Under the pieces are notes generated by a model. The model was given only the letters and a program-made list of their open reading frames with translations. It was not told where the DNA came from and ran no database searches. From positions 1-48,409 of the forward strand of contig JAFDWO010000047.1 in NCBI GenBank assembly GCA_018268415.1: 48,409 bases of DNA, in the 5' to 3' direction. Of the stretch, positions 33,238 through 41,479 are shown piece after piece. This DNA comes from Actinomycetota bacterium (GTDB lineage: Bacteria > Actinomycetota > Thermoleophilia > Solirubrobacterales > 70-9). Each line of letters begins with the position of its first letter. Within the stretch, counting starts at the first letter, position 1. A program made the translations under genes and the position numbers.

Positions 33238-34338
33238 CTAGATGGCCGTCGCGACCTCATCGACGACGAACTCGCCTCCCGCGGCGACAGCGACCTCGAG
33301 GCCGAGCGCGCCGACCGGGGTGAGCGCACCGGGACGGGCCTCGCCACGAGCCAGGCCGACGGCGACCGCCGTGGCGACGGCGGCGGTGAAGTCCATCGCG
33401 TCCTCGCCGGCGCGCAGCCAGGTCTCGCGGCTGCTCCCGTCGGGCCACTCGGCCACCGCGTGGCCCCAGGAGTTCTCACGCGGGCGCGGGCGGGGCTTCA
33501 GCTTGGTGGCGGCGAGGCGGCGGATCGCGAGGCGGCGCAGCGGCCCGATCCGTAGCAATGCCCCGACAGCCGGCAGGAGAGCCCGGGCGACACGACCGCC
33601 GGGGGCCTCCGACGAGGCCGCGACCACGGCGGGGGCACCGGCGGCGAGCCAGGCCGCGTGAAGATCGCCGCTAGGGACGCTGCCGACGGTCAGCTCGTCA
33701 CCGCCGGGAGTGGTGAGCTGCGACCGGTCACTGCCGATCCCGGTCTTGGCCAGCCGACCACCCTCGTAGCGGCGGCCACCCGCGGCGATCGCCTCCAGCA
33801 AGGAGGCGGCGAGGGCATCGCCGAGCGCGCCGGCGTCCAAGGCGACCGAGGGGAGCGCGTCGACCCGGACGCGGGCGGGGGTCGGCCGTCCCTCACAGGC
33901 CCTGGCGACGGCGGCCTCGGTGGCGAGGAAGCCGAAGCCCGCGCCGGTGACCAGGGTGCGGCCGGCGGCAATCGCCGCGTCGTCGAGGGCCAGTAGCGCG
34001 GCGACGGAGTCGATGTCGTTGCAGAGGTCGAGGTAGTCGCCGCCGCCGGACAGGCAGGCGCGGGCGATCGGCAGGGCGCTCTGGCTGAACGGGCCGACCG
34101 TGTTGATCACCACGCCGGGCCCGCCGCTTTCGATCGCCCTCGCCATCGACTCGATCGAGTCGGCGACGGCGGTCCGGGCGCCGTCGATACCGGCAGCGAG
34201 GTCTTCGAGGCGCACCGGGTCACGGCCGACCAGGACGGGTGAGAGTCCGGCCGCCGCAACCCGCGGCGCCGTCGCCCGCCCGACCCGGCCGGTGGCGCCG
34301 AGGATCCAGACCTCTTTGTTCGTTGCGGTGATCGGCAT
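33238..34338 (-). CDS. Saccharopine dehydrogenase-like NAD(P)-binding protein
   Basis: A 366-residue protein with an N-terminal Rossmann fold (KEVWILGATGRVGRATAPRV, residues 8-27) and VINTVGPFSQSALPIARACL, then GGDYLDLCNDIDSVAALL, typical of saccharopine-dehydrogenase-like proteins that act on lipids or unknown substrates. GGGAG lies eight bases before the ATG at 34338; an in-frame ATG at 34383 lies within the operators. It is divergent from TetR-1, with two identical-type operators between, so it is the likely target of that repressor. True saccharopine activity is not implied. Confidence 0.85.
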   Translation of the reverse strand: MPITATNKEVWILGATGRVGRATAPRVAAAGLSPVLVGRDPVRLEDLAAGIDGARTAVADSIESMARAIESGGPGVVINTVGPFSQSALPIARACLSGGGDYLDLCNDIDSVAALLALDDAAIAAGRTLVTGAGFGFLATEAAVARACEGRPTPARVRVDALPSVALDAGALGDALAASLLEAIAAGGRRYEGGRLAKTGIGSDRSQLTTPGGDELTVGSVPSGDLHAAWLAAGAPAVVAASSEAPGGRVARALLPAVGALLRIGPLRRLAIRRLAATKLKPRPRPRENSWGHAVAEWPDGSSRETWLRAGEDAMDFTAAVATAVAVGLARGEARPGALTPVGALGLEVAVAAGGEFVVDEVATAI

Positions 34339-34366
34339 CGACTGCTCCCTCTCTCGTTCAAGTTGC

Positions 34367-34416
34367 ATGGCACGGCGTGCCATCAGAGCTTAGCGAGTGA
34401 TGGCACGGTGTGCCAT
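34367..34416. promoter_or_regulatory. Twin TetR operators (17-bp palindromes)
   Basis: ATGGCACGGCGTGCCAT (34367-34383) and ATGGCACGGTGTGCCAT (34400-34416) differ at one base, are palindromic in their TGGCAC/GTGCCA arms, and start 33 bases apart, about three helical turns. The second overlaps the expected -35 zone of a TAGGAT -10 (34425-34430) that lies six bases before the TetR-1 ATG, so autorepression is likely. Confidence 0.8.
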
Positions 34417-34436
34417 TGCGATGGTAGGATCGGTAG

Positions 34437-34997
34437 ATGGCCCGGTGGGAGCCCCGAGCGGCGGAGCGGCTGCAGAAGGCGGCGCTCGAGCTTTACCTGG
34501 AGCGCGGCTTCGAGGCGGTCACGGCGAGCGAGATCGCCGCGCGGGCCGGGCTCGCGCGGCGCACGTTCTTCCGCTACTTCGCCGACAAGCGGGAGGTGCT
34601 CTTCGCCGGCTCCGGACAGCTCGCGGAGGCGCTGAGCGACGCGGTGGCGAGCGCCGACCCCGCCCTCTCCCCCCTCAACGCCTGCCTGGCCGCCGGGGAG
34701 AGTGTCGGCGCGCGCCTCGCCGAATGGAGCGCCGACGCCGCCAGGCGGCGGCAGGTCATCGAAGCGAGTCCCGAGCTGCAGGAGCGCGAGCGCTCGAAGA
34801 TGGCGCAGCTGACCACGGCAGCGGTCGAGGGGCTGGCCCGGCGTGGGGTCGACGCGGAGCGGGCGCAACTGGTCGCCGAGATCGCGATCCTCATCTTCCA
34901 CACCGCCTTCGCGCGCTGGATCGACGGGGCCGGGAAGGTCGCCTTCGAGGACTGTTACCGCGAGGCGACCGTGGAGCTGCGGGCGGCCGTCGCCTGA
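34437..34997 (+). CDS. TetR-family regulator (TetR-1)
   Basis: A 186-residue TetR protein. The DNA-binding domain covers residues 8-55: RLQKAALELYLERGFEAVTA then SEIAARAGLARRTFFRYFAD, KREVLF. The rest is an all-helical ligand domain. The ATG at 34437 directly follows a TAGGAT -10, so the transcript appears leaderless. It most likely binds the twin palindromes upstream and controls both itself and the saccharopine-dehydrogenase-like gene. Confidence 0.9.
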   Translation: MARWEPRAAERLQKAALELYLERGFEAVTASEIAARAGLARRTFFRYFADKREVLFAGSGQLAEALSDAVASADPALSPLNACLAAGESVGARLAEWSADAARRRQVIEASPELQERERSKMAQLTTAAVEGLARRGVDAERAQLVAEIAILIFHTAFARWIDGAGKVAFEDCYREATVELRAAVA

Positions 34998-35068
34998 GCG
35001 CCTGATCGGCCCGGCGCTCGCCGGCTGGGAGCACCCGTCCTGACGACCGCGTCACCCCTCGCTCGCAC

Positions 35069-35090
35069 CCATACATTCGAGTATGTATGG
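35069..35090. promoter_or_regulatory. Inverted-repeat operator upstream of TetR-2
   Basis: Arms CCATACAT and ATGTATGG are perfect inverted repeats of eight bases with a six-base spacer, ending ten bases before the TetR-2 ATG. The position suggests autoregulation of TetR-2 and the downstream SDR-2 and kinase genes. Confidence 0.75.
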
Positions 35091-35099
35091 TGCCGCCGT

Positions 35100-35690
35100 A
35101 TGCCCGCCTCGACCGCGAGACCGACGACCCCCGAAACCCGCTCCCTGCTGATCGAGGCGGCGATCGCCCGCCTTGACGATGCCGGCACGGCGGTCAACTT
35201 CGACCTGATCGCGGCCGACGTCGGGCTCACCAAGGGCGCCCTCTACCATCACTTCGGCTCGGTCGCGGGCTTGGTCGAAGCGGTCTACAAAGAGGCGATC
35301 CGCCTGCACTCCACGCAGGTCATAGAGGCGACCGGCAGCGGCAGCGGCCGCGAGCGGCTGCGTGCCCTGATCCTGGTCTCGGCCGACCTCTATGGCTCCG
35401 GCACGCCGTTCTACAGCCTGCTCCTGAGGCTCCACGTCGAAGCCGGTGGCTCACGACCCGAACTGGCTCCGATCGCACGCAAGGTGCAGCGACGCCAGCG
35501 CGAATACATGACCGAGCTGGTCGCGGCCGGCCAGGAGGACGGCTCGATCCGGGCGGACCTCGACGCCGCGGCGCTGGGCGATTCCGTCAACGCCGCCCTG
35601 CAGGGGTTCCTGGTCCAGCAGCTGGAGCCGGCCGACGCACAGCGCCGGGCGACCGAATCCTTCGCCGACCTGCTCGAGGCGATGCTGTGA
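35100..35690 (+). CDS. TetR-family regulator (TetR-2)
   Basis: A 196-residue TetR regulator with an HTH at about 10-60 (TRSLLIEAAIARLDDAGTAV, DVGLTKGALYHHFGSVAGLV). The C-terminal ligand domain ends FLVQQLEPADAQRRATESFA. It is followed by SDR-2 through a GTGA overlap and then by the APH-like kinase, so all may be one autoregulated operon. The ATG at 35100 has no ribosome site and follows the operator closely. Confidence 0.9.
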   Translation: MPASTARPTTPETRSLLIEAAIARLDDAGTAVNFDLIAADVGLTKGALYHHFGSVAGLVEAVYKEAIRLHSTQVIEATGSGSGRERLRALILVSADLYGSGTPFYSLLLRLHVEAGGSRPELAPIARKVQRRQREYMTELVAAGQEDGSIRADLDAAALGDSVNAALQGFLVQQLEPADAQRRATESFADLLEAML

Positions 35691-36490
35691 GCACGCCTGC
35701 GGGCGAGGACCTGGCACTGCTCACGGAACCCCCCAGCTTGGGTCTCGCGGGCCGCGTCGCCTGGATCACCGGGGCAAGTCGGGGTCTCGGGCGCACGCTC
35801 GCGTGTGCCTTCGCCGGGGCCGGCGCCGCGGTTCTCCTCTCGGCCCGCTCGAGCGAGCCCCTGGAGGAGTTGGCAGCGGCGATCAAGGGTGAGGGCGGCG
35901 ACGCGGAGATCGTCGTCGGCTCGGTCGCCGACCCGGCGGTCATCGCCGCCTCGATCGCCGCGATCGAGGCCCGCTGGGGACGGCTCGACACCCTTGTCAA
36001 CAATGCCGGGATCAGCCCGTTCTATAAGCGCTCCGAACAGATCGGCGCGGCCGAGATGCGCGAGGTGATCGAGATCAACCTGTTGGCTCCGCTCGCCTGC
36101 TGCCAGGCGGCCCTACCGCTGCTCGAGGCCGACGGTGGCGGCAGCGTCGTCAACGTCTCTTCGATCCACGGCTCCGTCGCGGCGCCGCGCATGGTCGGCT
36201 ACGCGGCGAGCAAGGGGGGTCTGGAGACGGTCACCCGGACTCTCGCAGTGGAGTGGGCAGCGCGCGGGGTCCGGCTCAATTCGCTGGCGCCGGGATACCT
36301 GCACACCGACCTCTCCGCCGGGCTGGTCGAGCACCCTCATCTCGGCGACGAGCTGCGGAGCCGGACGCCGCTCGGCCGGTTTGCCGGCAACGCCGAGATC
36401 GCGGCCTGTGCCCTCTTCCTCGCCGGCCCGGCATCGAGCTACGTCACGGGCACCACCTTGTTCGCCGACGGTGGCTGGACGGCGCAATGA
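35687..36490 (+). CDS. Short-chain dehydrogenase/reductase (SDR-2)
   Basis: A 267-residue classical SDR: ITGASRGLG (about 27-35), NNAGISPF, VNVSSIHGS, catalytic YAASK and the closing YVTGTTLFADGG. The Arg in LSARSSEPL after strand 2 favours NADP(H). The GTG at 35687 overlaps the TetR-2 stop as GTGA. It resembles gluconate 5-dehydrogenase or 3-oxoacyl-ACP reductase-like SDRs; the substrate is unknown. Confidence 0.9.
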   Translation: MSTPAGEDLALLTEPPSLGLAGRVAWITGASRGLGRTLACAFAGAGAAVLLSARSSEPLEELAAAIKGEGGDAEIVVGSVADPAVIAASIAAIEARWGRLDTLVNNAGISPFYKRSEQIGAAEMREVIEINLLAPLACCQAALPLLEADGGGSVVNVSSIHGSVAAPRMVGYAASKGGLETVTRTLAVEWAARGVRLNSLAPGYLHTDLSAGLVEHPHLGDELRSRTPLGRFAGNAEIAACALFLAGPASSYVTGTTLFADGGWTAQ

Positions 36491-36546
36491 CTGCCTTCGA
36501 GATCCCAATGGCCGGTCTCGACATGGTCCTCGGGGAATCCGCGTGA
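36487..36546 (+). other. 19-codon bridging ORF between SDR-2 and the kinase
   Basis: ATG at 36487 overlaps the SDR-2 stop as ATGA and the frame MTAFEIPMAGLDMVLGESA ends in a TGA overlapped by the next GTG. The exact coupling at both ends suggests either a minimal coupling cistron or the start and end of a gene whose middle has been deleted. No homology recognised. Confidence 0.35.
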
Positions 36547-37625
36547 AGGAGGCCGTGGTTGCGACCCCCGCGGAGGCGAGGCGGCTGGAACACGGCGCCG
36601 CGATCGTCCTCGATCCCCTACGCCAGTTCCTCGACGAAGCGGGCCTGGGCCGTGGCGACCTGAGCGCGGAGCCGATCGGCGACGGCCACTCGAACCTCAG
36701 CTTCCTGCTGCGCCGAGGCGCGGACCACTTCGTCCTGCGCCGCCCTCCGCGGGGCGAGCTTTCCCCTTCGGCCAACGACGTGCTGCGGGAAGCGCGTGTC
36801 CTCGATGCCCTGGCTACCGCCCCGATACCGGTCCCCGAGGTGCTCGCGAGCGGCGAGGACCCGGCGCTGATTGGGGCCCCCTTCTTCATCATGTCCTTCG
36901 TCGAAGGAACCGTCCTCGGGACCGAGCCCGAGCACCGCTTCGCCGACCCGGCAGCGCCGCGATCGATCTCGGAGGCGGTCGTCCGCACGCTCGTCGAACT
37001 TCACGGACTGGACGTCCAGAACAGCGAGCTCGGTGGGTTCGGCAGGCAATCGGGGTATCTCGAACGCCAGCTGCGAACCTTCAGCGCGCTGCTCGAGCAC
37101 AATGCGAGCCGTCCGCTCCCGGATCTCGACGCGGTCGGCGCGTGGCTGGCCGACAATCGCCCGGAGACAGCCGCGGTCTCGTTCGTCCACGGCGACTACC
37201 GGCTCGGCAACATGATCTTCGGCGACGGCATGCGGCTCGCCGCGGTCCTCGACTGGGAGATGGCGACCATCGGGGATCCGCTCGCCGACCTCGGCTACCT
37301 GACCGCGATGTGGCGGGGCCCCGGTGATCGCGAAAACCCGATGTTCGCCTTGTCCAGGCTGACCGCCGGCGCAGGCTGGCTCGGCCGCGAGGAGATGGCG
37401 CGCTCCTACGCCGAGTTGACCGGGCGCAGCGTGGAGTCCCTTCCGTGGTACCAGGTGCTGGCGCTCTGGAAGTCCGCGATCTTCCTCGAGGGGAGCTACA
37501 GGCGCTTTACCAACGGCGCCAGCGCCGATCCCTATTTCGCCACGCTCGAGCAGGGCGTTCCCCTGCTGGCGGCAACCGCTCGTCAGTGGATCGAGGCCGC
37601 CGAATCGCCCGTCGGCCGGGCGTAG
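36543..37625 (+). CDS. APH/choline-kinase-like phosphotransferase (ACAD10 N-domain type)
   Basis: A 360-residue kinase-fold protein. Motifs are SNLSFLLRRGADHFVLRRPP (nucleotide-binding strand pair), VSFVHGDYRLGNMIF (catalytic Brenner motif HGDxRxxN) and AVLDWEMATIGDPLADLG (metal-binding DWE). This is the phosphotransferase type that occurs fused to or beside ACAD10/11 dehydrogenases and phosphorylates 4-hydroxyacyl-CoAs in some systems; an acyl-CoA dehydrogenase of that branch is at 2605. Start GTG 36543 overlaps the mini-ORF stop; GTG 36555 behind AAGGAGG is an alternative. Confidence 0.87.
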   Translation: MKEAVVATPAEARRLEHGAAIVLDPLRQFLDEAGLGRGDLSAEPIGDGHSNLSFLLRRGADHFVLRRPPRGELSPSANDVLREARVLDALATAPIPVPEVLASGEDPALIGAPFFIMSFVEGTVLGTEPEHRFADPAAPRSISEAVVRTLVELHGLDVQNSELGGFGRQSGYLERQLRTFSALLEHNASRPLPDLDAVGAWLADNRPETAAVSFVHGDYRLGNMIFGDGMRLAAVLDWEMATIGDPLADLGYLTAMWRGPGDRENPMFALSRLTAGAGWLGREEMARSYAELTGRSVESLPWYQVLALWKSAIFLEGSYRRFTNGASADPYFATLEQGVPLLAATARQWIEAAESPVGRA

Positions 37626-37664
37626 CTATCCCTCGACACCACGTCTCCTCCGAGGTCCTGCTCC

Positions 37665-37714
37665 AGAGTATCCCTGGCGGGAATGGGTAGCCTGCCGGTT
37701 ATAATGGATACAAA
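37665..37714. promoter_or_regulatory. GGATAC-type box pair upstream of SnoaL-2
   Basis: GGATACAAA (plus, 37706-37714) lies 75 bases before the SnoaL-2 ATG. A second box, GGATACTCT on the minus strand (37673-37665), has no minus-strand gene to serve, which hints that at this site it acts as an operator. Confidence 0.55.
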
Positions 37715-37789
37715 ATAAGCCGATGCTCGCAGGCCGGGAGGCCGAGTGCACGATCGGCGCTACGGGGAAGACCAGATGGGAGAGGACGA

Positions 37790-38257
37790 ATGCCGATGAC
37801 GCAAGATGAGAAGCTCAAAGAGCTGACGGACAAGGTCGATCTCGAGGATCTCGCATACCGATTCTTCTCGATCATCGATTCAACCCAGCAGGTGGAGCCG
37901 ATACTCGGCTGCATCACCGAGGACGGGCAGGTCGATTACCGCGATCTGGGGTCTGCCGCCTACCGCGGCCACGATGAGATGAGGCCGTTCTTCGAGGAGA
38001 TCTTCGCCAAGGCCAAATGGCAGGTTCATTTCGTGACGAATTTTCACGTCACGGAGCTTTCCGGAAACGTCGCCGAGGCGAAAGCCTGCCTCTACGGCAA
38101 GGGGTGCCGCGTGGACACCGATCCCTACGAAGCCTACGCGGCCTGCGAGTTCATCTTCAAGCACACCCCCGGTGGCTGGAAGATCCACAACCTGCGCGAG
38201 TATCCCGTCGTCCCGCTCTCGCTACCGTGGGCACCGGAAGCCGAACCCACCGTCTGA
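37790..38257 (+). CDS. SnoaL/NTF2-like protein 2
   Basis: A 155-residue NTF2-like protein: LEDLAYRFFSIIDSTQQVEP and AAYRGHDEMRPFFEEIFAKA open the cone fold, and CEFIFKHTPGGWKIHNLREY closes it. The pattern resembles the SnoaL_4/ring-hydroxylating-beta-like group, which contains small dehydratases and isomerases. GGGAGAGGAC precedes the ATG. It stands alone between its own box-bearing promoter and a strong terminator. No function can be assigned with confidence. Confidence 0.85.
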   Translation: MPMTQDEKLKELTDKVDLEDLAYRFFSIIDSTQQVEPILGCITEDGQVDYRDLGSAAYRGHDEMRPFFEEIFAKAKWQVHFVTNFHVTELSGNVAEAKACLYGKGCRVDTDPYEAYAACEFIFKHTPGGWKIHNLREYPVVPLSLPWAPEAEPTV

Positions 38258-38274
38258 CCCCTCGGGTGGCACGT

Positions 38275-38314
38275 CCAACACACCGGGCGCCCCGAAGGGC
38301 GCCCGGTGTGTTGG
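38275..38314. terminator. Perfect 18-bp bidirectional terminator hairpin
   Basis: CCAACACACCGGGCGCCC is followed by the loop CGAA and its exact reverse complement. It sits between convergent SnoaL-2 and binding protein 2. No T-tract follows on either side. Confidence 0.8.
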
Positions 38315-38359
38315 ATCGCTTCACCTCTGAACCGGTCGCCCGAGACCCGGGCGGCGGGA

Positions 38360-39637
38360 CTACTTCGCCGGGTTGACGAAGAAGTTTTCGAGGTAGTCCG
38401 GCGGGAAGGGGCTGCCGGGACCCGGTGCGTAGAGCAGCGGCGTCTGCAGCGTCCAGCCCGGTTCCACCCATTCATCGAGATTTTCTTCGTCGATGACCGG
38501 CGGTTCCCAGGAGATCTGGTTCATCTTCACCCCGCGCCCTTCGAGCAGGGCTTCGACCGTGGCCCAGGTCGCTTCCACGAGCACCGGGACCTGCAGGCCG
38601 ACGCTGGTCGCGCCTTTATAGGTGCCTTTGTTCTGCTGCCAGTAGGCCAGCACGCCCGGGGCGGCACCGTTGTCGCCGAGGGGCGGGACTTCGCGCCCGG
38701 TCTGTTCGAACGCTTCGATCAGGCCGGGGCCCATGCCGCCGGTCTGGATCACACCGTCGATCTTTTCGGGGTGGGCGGCGAGGAACTGCAGGGCGCCGGT
38801 CTTGGCCACCGCGGTCGAGTATTTGCCTTCTACTTCGCCGACCACGTTGATATCGGGACAGCCCGCCAGCACCGATTCGATGCCGGCCAGGACACCGTCG
38901 GTCGACGGCAGACCGTGGAGTCCGTAGACCTCGAGCAGCGAGCCCTTGTTTTCCATCAGCGGGGCGAGGCCGGACATCATCTCCGCGCCCTTGAGGAATT
39001 CGTTGCCGTAGATGCCGACCATCCACGGATTTTCAGCGAACTGCAGCGGGCCGATCAACGGGATCCCGGCTTTGCCCGCTTCTTCCTCGACCTTGGCATC
39101 GGCCGCGGAGGAGCCCTGGAAGAGGACGATCGCGTCGTACTTTTCCCGGATCATCTGCTGGACCTGACGGATCTGGGTCTGGATGTCTCCGTTGGAGCTG
39201 GCGATTTTAATTTCGCTGACCAGGCCTCCTTCGCCCTTATGTTTTTCCATCAGTTCGATGAATTCTTCGGAGAACGGGTCGGACAATGCGGTGGCGCTGA
39301 GGGCGATTCTGTACGGCCCGGGATGGGACGGCTTGAATTTCGACCAGGCGCTCTTTGCCAGCGTCGCGGGATAGAGGTTGAAGGCGTCTTGAACTTCGCC
39401 GGGGAATTCGGCGAGCAGGCCTTCCGGATCATTCGGCGGTTTGCTCGGTACTTCCCCGCAACCTTCGGTGCTGACGGTCGTCTTCGTCGCTGATTCGGTC
39501 TGCCCGCTTTCCGGGCCGGCGGTTTCAGCGGGGCTGCTACTGCTCGAGCTCGAGCTGCCTCCCCCGCAGGCTGCCAAGGCGACCGTCGCCACCAAGGCCA
39601 TCGTGGCGAGCACGACAGATCTCCATGTTTTTTTCAC
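38360..39637 (-). CDS. Sugar-type ABC substrate-binding lipoprotein 2
   Basis: A 425-residue lipoprotein: signal VVLATMALVATVALAAC with lipobox LAAC, a poly-Ser linker and an RbsB-type binding domain (YDAIVLFQGSSAADAKVEEE, GIPLIGPLQFAENPW, AAHPEKIDGVIQTGG). It is a diverged paralogue of the protein at 29575-30837 with the same length and ending. GTG 39637 is preceded by GGAGAAG; frame extension upstream overlaps the SDR-3 gene. It stands alone with its own promoter, so it probably shares the single importer in this window and broadens its ligand range. Confidence 0.9.
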   Translation of the reverse strand: MKKTWRSVVLATMALVATVALAACGGGSSSSSSSSPAETAGPESGQTESATKTTVSTEGCGEVPSKPPNDPEGLLAEFPGEVQDAFNLYPATLAKSAWSKFKPSHPGPYRIALSATALSDPFSEEFIELMEKHKGEGGLVSEIKIASSNGDIQTQIRQVQQMIREKYDAIVLFQGSSAADAKVEEEAGKAGIPLIGPLQFAENPWMVGIYGNEFLKGAEMMSGLAPLMENKGSLLEVYGLHGLPSTDGVLAGIESVLAGCPDINVVGEVEGKYSTAVAKTGALQFLAAHPEKIDGVIQTGGMGPGLIEAFEQTGREVPPLGDNGAAPGVLAYWQQNKGTYKGATSVGLQVPVLVEATWATVEALLEGRGVKMNQISWEPPVIDEENLDEWVEPGWTLQTPLLYAPGPGSPFPPDYLENFFVNPAK

Positions 39638-39706
39638 CTCGAAACTTCTCCTCTCTCTTCCTCTATCCCTTGCCCCAGCCTGCGGGGTCCCACGCCCACA
39701 TGGCTT

Positions 39707-39736
39707 ATTGTATCCATTTATGCCAGAAGGCGTTAA
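39707..39736 (-). promoter_or_regulatory. TTAACG-N18-TACAAT promoter with GGATACAAT box (binding protein 2)
   Basis: On the minus strand TTAACG (39736-39731), 18 bases and TACAAT (39712-39707) form a good vegetative-type promoter with the same geometry as at 27722. The leader would be about 60 bases. Confidence 0.65.
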
Positions 39737-39766
39737 AAGTGCCCTACGGATCCCTAGGAGATATGG

Positions 39767-40540
39767 ATGAAGCGCTTCGAAGACAAGGTGGCGATCGTGA
39801 CCGGTGCCGCAGGCGGGATCGGCAGCGCCACCGCGCATCGCCTGGCCGCGGAGGGGGCCGCGGTGGCGATCGTCGATCTCGATGCCGACGCGGCCGCAAA
39901 TGTCGCCGCCGCGATCGCCACGCGTGGCGGGCGGGCGATCGCCGTCGCGGGCGACGTCGCCGACGAGTCCTCCGTCGAAGCCGTGTTCGCCGGCACGGTC
40001 GAGGCCTTCGGCGGCGTCGACGTCCTCCACAACAATGCCGCGGCGCTCTCTGCCGAGGTGGTCGGCCGCGACACCGAGGTCCTCGCGATCGACCGCGAGC
40101 TGTTCGACGCGACGATGTCGGTGAACCTTCTCGGCGCGATCTACATGTGCAAGCACGCGATCCCCCGGATGATCGAGCGCGGCGGCGGGGCGATCGTGAA
40201 CACGTCCTCGATCTCGGCTTTCAGCGCGGCCCACGGCTTCCCCGTCTACTCGGCGTCGAAGGCGGGCGTCTCCTCGCTGACCCAATCCGTCGCCACCCAG
40301 TACGGCAAGCAGGGCGTACGTTGCAACGCCGTCGCCCCGGGTCTGACCCTCTCACCGAGGATGCGCGCCAACTTCGACCCGAAGCAACTCGAGGGCCTCG
40401 CCGCCGAAGTGCTGACGACACGGCTCGGGGAGCCCAAGGACATCGCCGGGCTGGTCGCCTTCCTCGCCTCCGATGACGCGGCCTACGTGACCGCGCAGGT
40501 GATCGCCGCCGACGGCGGAGTCACGGCCTACTACGCCTGA
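39767..40540 (+). CDS. Short-chain dehydrogenase/reductase (SDR-3)
   Basis: A 257-residue classical SDR: VTGAAGGIG (12-20), acidic Asp-Leu-Asp after strand 2 (IVDLDADAA), which favours NAD, then HNNAA, NTSSISAFSA, YSASK and the end YVTAQVIAADGG. AGGAG lies seven bases before the ATG. It is divergent from binding protein 2 and convergent with SDR-4. A dehydrogenase role in the same pathway is inferred. Confidence 0.9.
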   Translation: MKRFEDKVAIVTGAAGGIGSATAHRLAAEGAAVAIVDLDADAAANVAAAIATRGGRAIAVAGDVADESSVEAVFAGTVEAFGGVDVLHNNAAALSAEVVGRDTEVLAIDRELFDATMSVNLLGAIYMCKHAIPRMIERGGGAIVNTSSISAFSAAHGFPVYSASKAGVSSLTQSVATQYGKQGVRCNAVAPGLTLSPRMRANFDPKQLEGLAAEVLTTRLGEPKDIAGLVAFLASDDAAYVTAQVIAADGGVTAYYA

Positions 40541-40550
40541 GCGCACCGAT

Positions 40551-40578
40551 GGCCGCCCGCGCTGTGCGGCGGGCGGCC
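40551..40578. terminator. Terminator hairpin between convergent SDR genes
   Basis: GGCCGCCCGC pairs perfectly with GCGGGCGGCC across an eight-base loop, between the stops of SDR-3 and SDR-4. Confidence 0.7.
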
Positions 40579-40591
40579 CGCTGTCGCCGGG

Positions 40592-41425
40592 CTAGACGTT
40601 CTCCATGAAACCGGCGTCGATCGGAAGCCGGACGCCGGTGACGTAGCGAGACTCGTCGGACGTCAGGTAGACCACGGCGTTCGACACGTCGACCGGCTCG
40701 ATCCAAGGGATCGGGAGGGCGTTGTACGAGGCGACGCTCTCCGCCATTTCCTCCTGGGTGGGGTTCTCGACCTCGGGAAAGAAGGCGCTCCGAATCGCTG
40801 GGTTGTCGATCATCCTGGTGATCACGCTGCTCGGATGGATCGAGTTCACCCGGATGAAATGGGGCGCGAGCTCGTTGCAAAGCGTCCGCATCAGGCCGAT
40901 CACGGCATGCTTCGCCATGTTGTAGTGCGCCTGGTTGTAGTACCCCTTCAGCCCGGCCGTGGAACTGATGATGACGATCGATCCCCCCTTCTCCTGCTCG
41001 ATCATCAGCGGCACCACCGCCTTGCAGGTATTGAACGTCCCGTGCATCTGCACGTCAATCACCTCGTGGTACTTCTGGTCGTCGAGTTCGACGAACGGAG
41101 CCGTGGACCAGACGCCGGCGTTGGTCACGGCGGCGGAGATGCCGCCGAGCTCGGCGGCGCCGCGTGCGGCGACGTCTTCGAGGGCCGCCCGGTCGCGAAC
41201 GTCGGCCCTGTCGATGACGACCCGGCGGCCGAGCCCCTCGACCGCCGCCGCGGTCTCCTCGAGCTCCTCCCAGGTGCCGAGCTCGTAAGGGACGGTCTCG
41301 ATCTCCTCGCAGATGTCGACCGCGATGATGTCGGCGCCCTCCTCGGCCATCCGGATCGCGTGGGAGCGACCCTGCCCTCTCGCCGCCCCAGTGATGAATG
41401 CGACCTTCCCGTCTAGGCGTCCCAT
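40592..41425 (-). CDS. Mycofactocin-type SDR oxidoreductase (SDR-4)
   Basis: A 277-residue SDR opening MGRLDGKVAFITGAARGQGR, SHAIRMAEEGADIIAVDICE, the signature of the mycofactocin-dependent (carveol-dehydrogenase-like) SDR subfamily. An inserted segment of about 20 residues follows strand 2 (TVPYELGTWEELEET); these insertions cover a tightly held NAD(H). TNAGVWS, ISSTAGLKG, the catalytic YNMAK and RYVTGVRLPIDAG are present. In that family the NADH does not dissociate and is re-oxidised by the peptide-derived cofactor mycofactocin. No mycofactocin biosynthesis genes are in the window. It is the second gene after the acetoacetate-decarboxylase-like gene, 54 bases apart. Confidence 0.88.
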   Translation of the reverse strand: MGRLDGKVAFITGAARGQGRSHAIRMAEEGADIIAVDICEEIETVPYELGTWEELEETAAAVEGLGRRVVIDRADVRDRAALEDVAARGAAELGGISAAVTNAGVWSTAPFVELDDQKYHEVIDVQMHGTFNTCKAVVPLMIEQEKGGSIVIISSTAGLKGYYNQAHYNMAKHAVIGLMRTLCNELAPHFIRVNSIHPSSVITRMIDNPAIRSAFFPEVENPTQEEMAESVASYNALPIPWIEPVDVSNAVVYLTSDESRYVTGVRLPIDAGFMENV

Positions 41426-41479
41426 CTCGTCTCCTTCCTTGTCCCAGCTCTTCGCTGCCTCGGTTTCGCCGGCGGCGAT

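Noticed and set aside
33100-33240. Possible short plus-strand gene downstream of the GGGTACATT box (frame ending in RLVTERHAMIE)
   Set aside because: Only about 15 codons, no ribosome site and no recognisable family.
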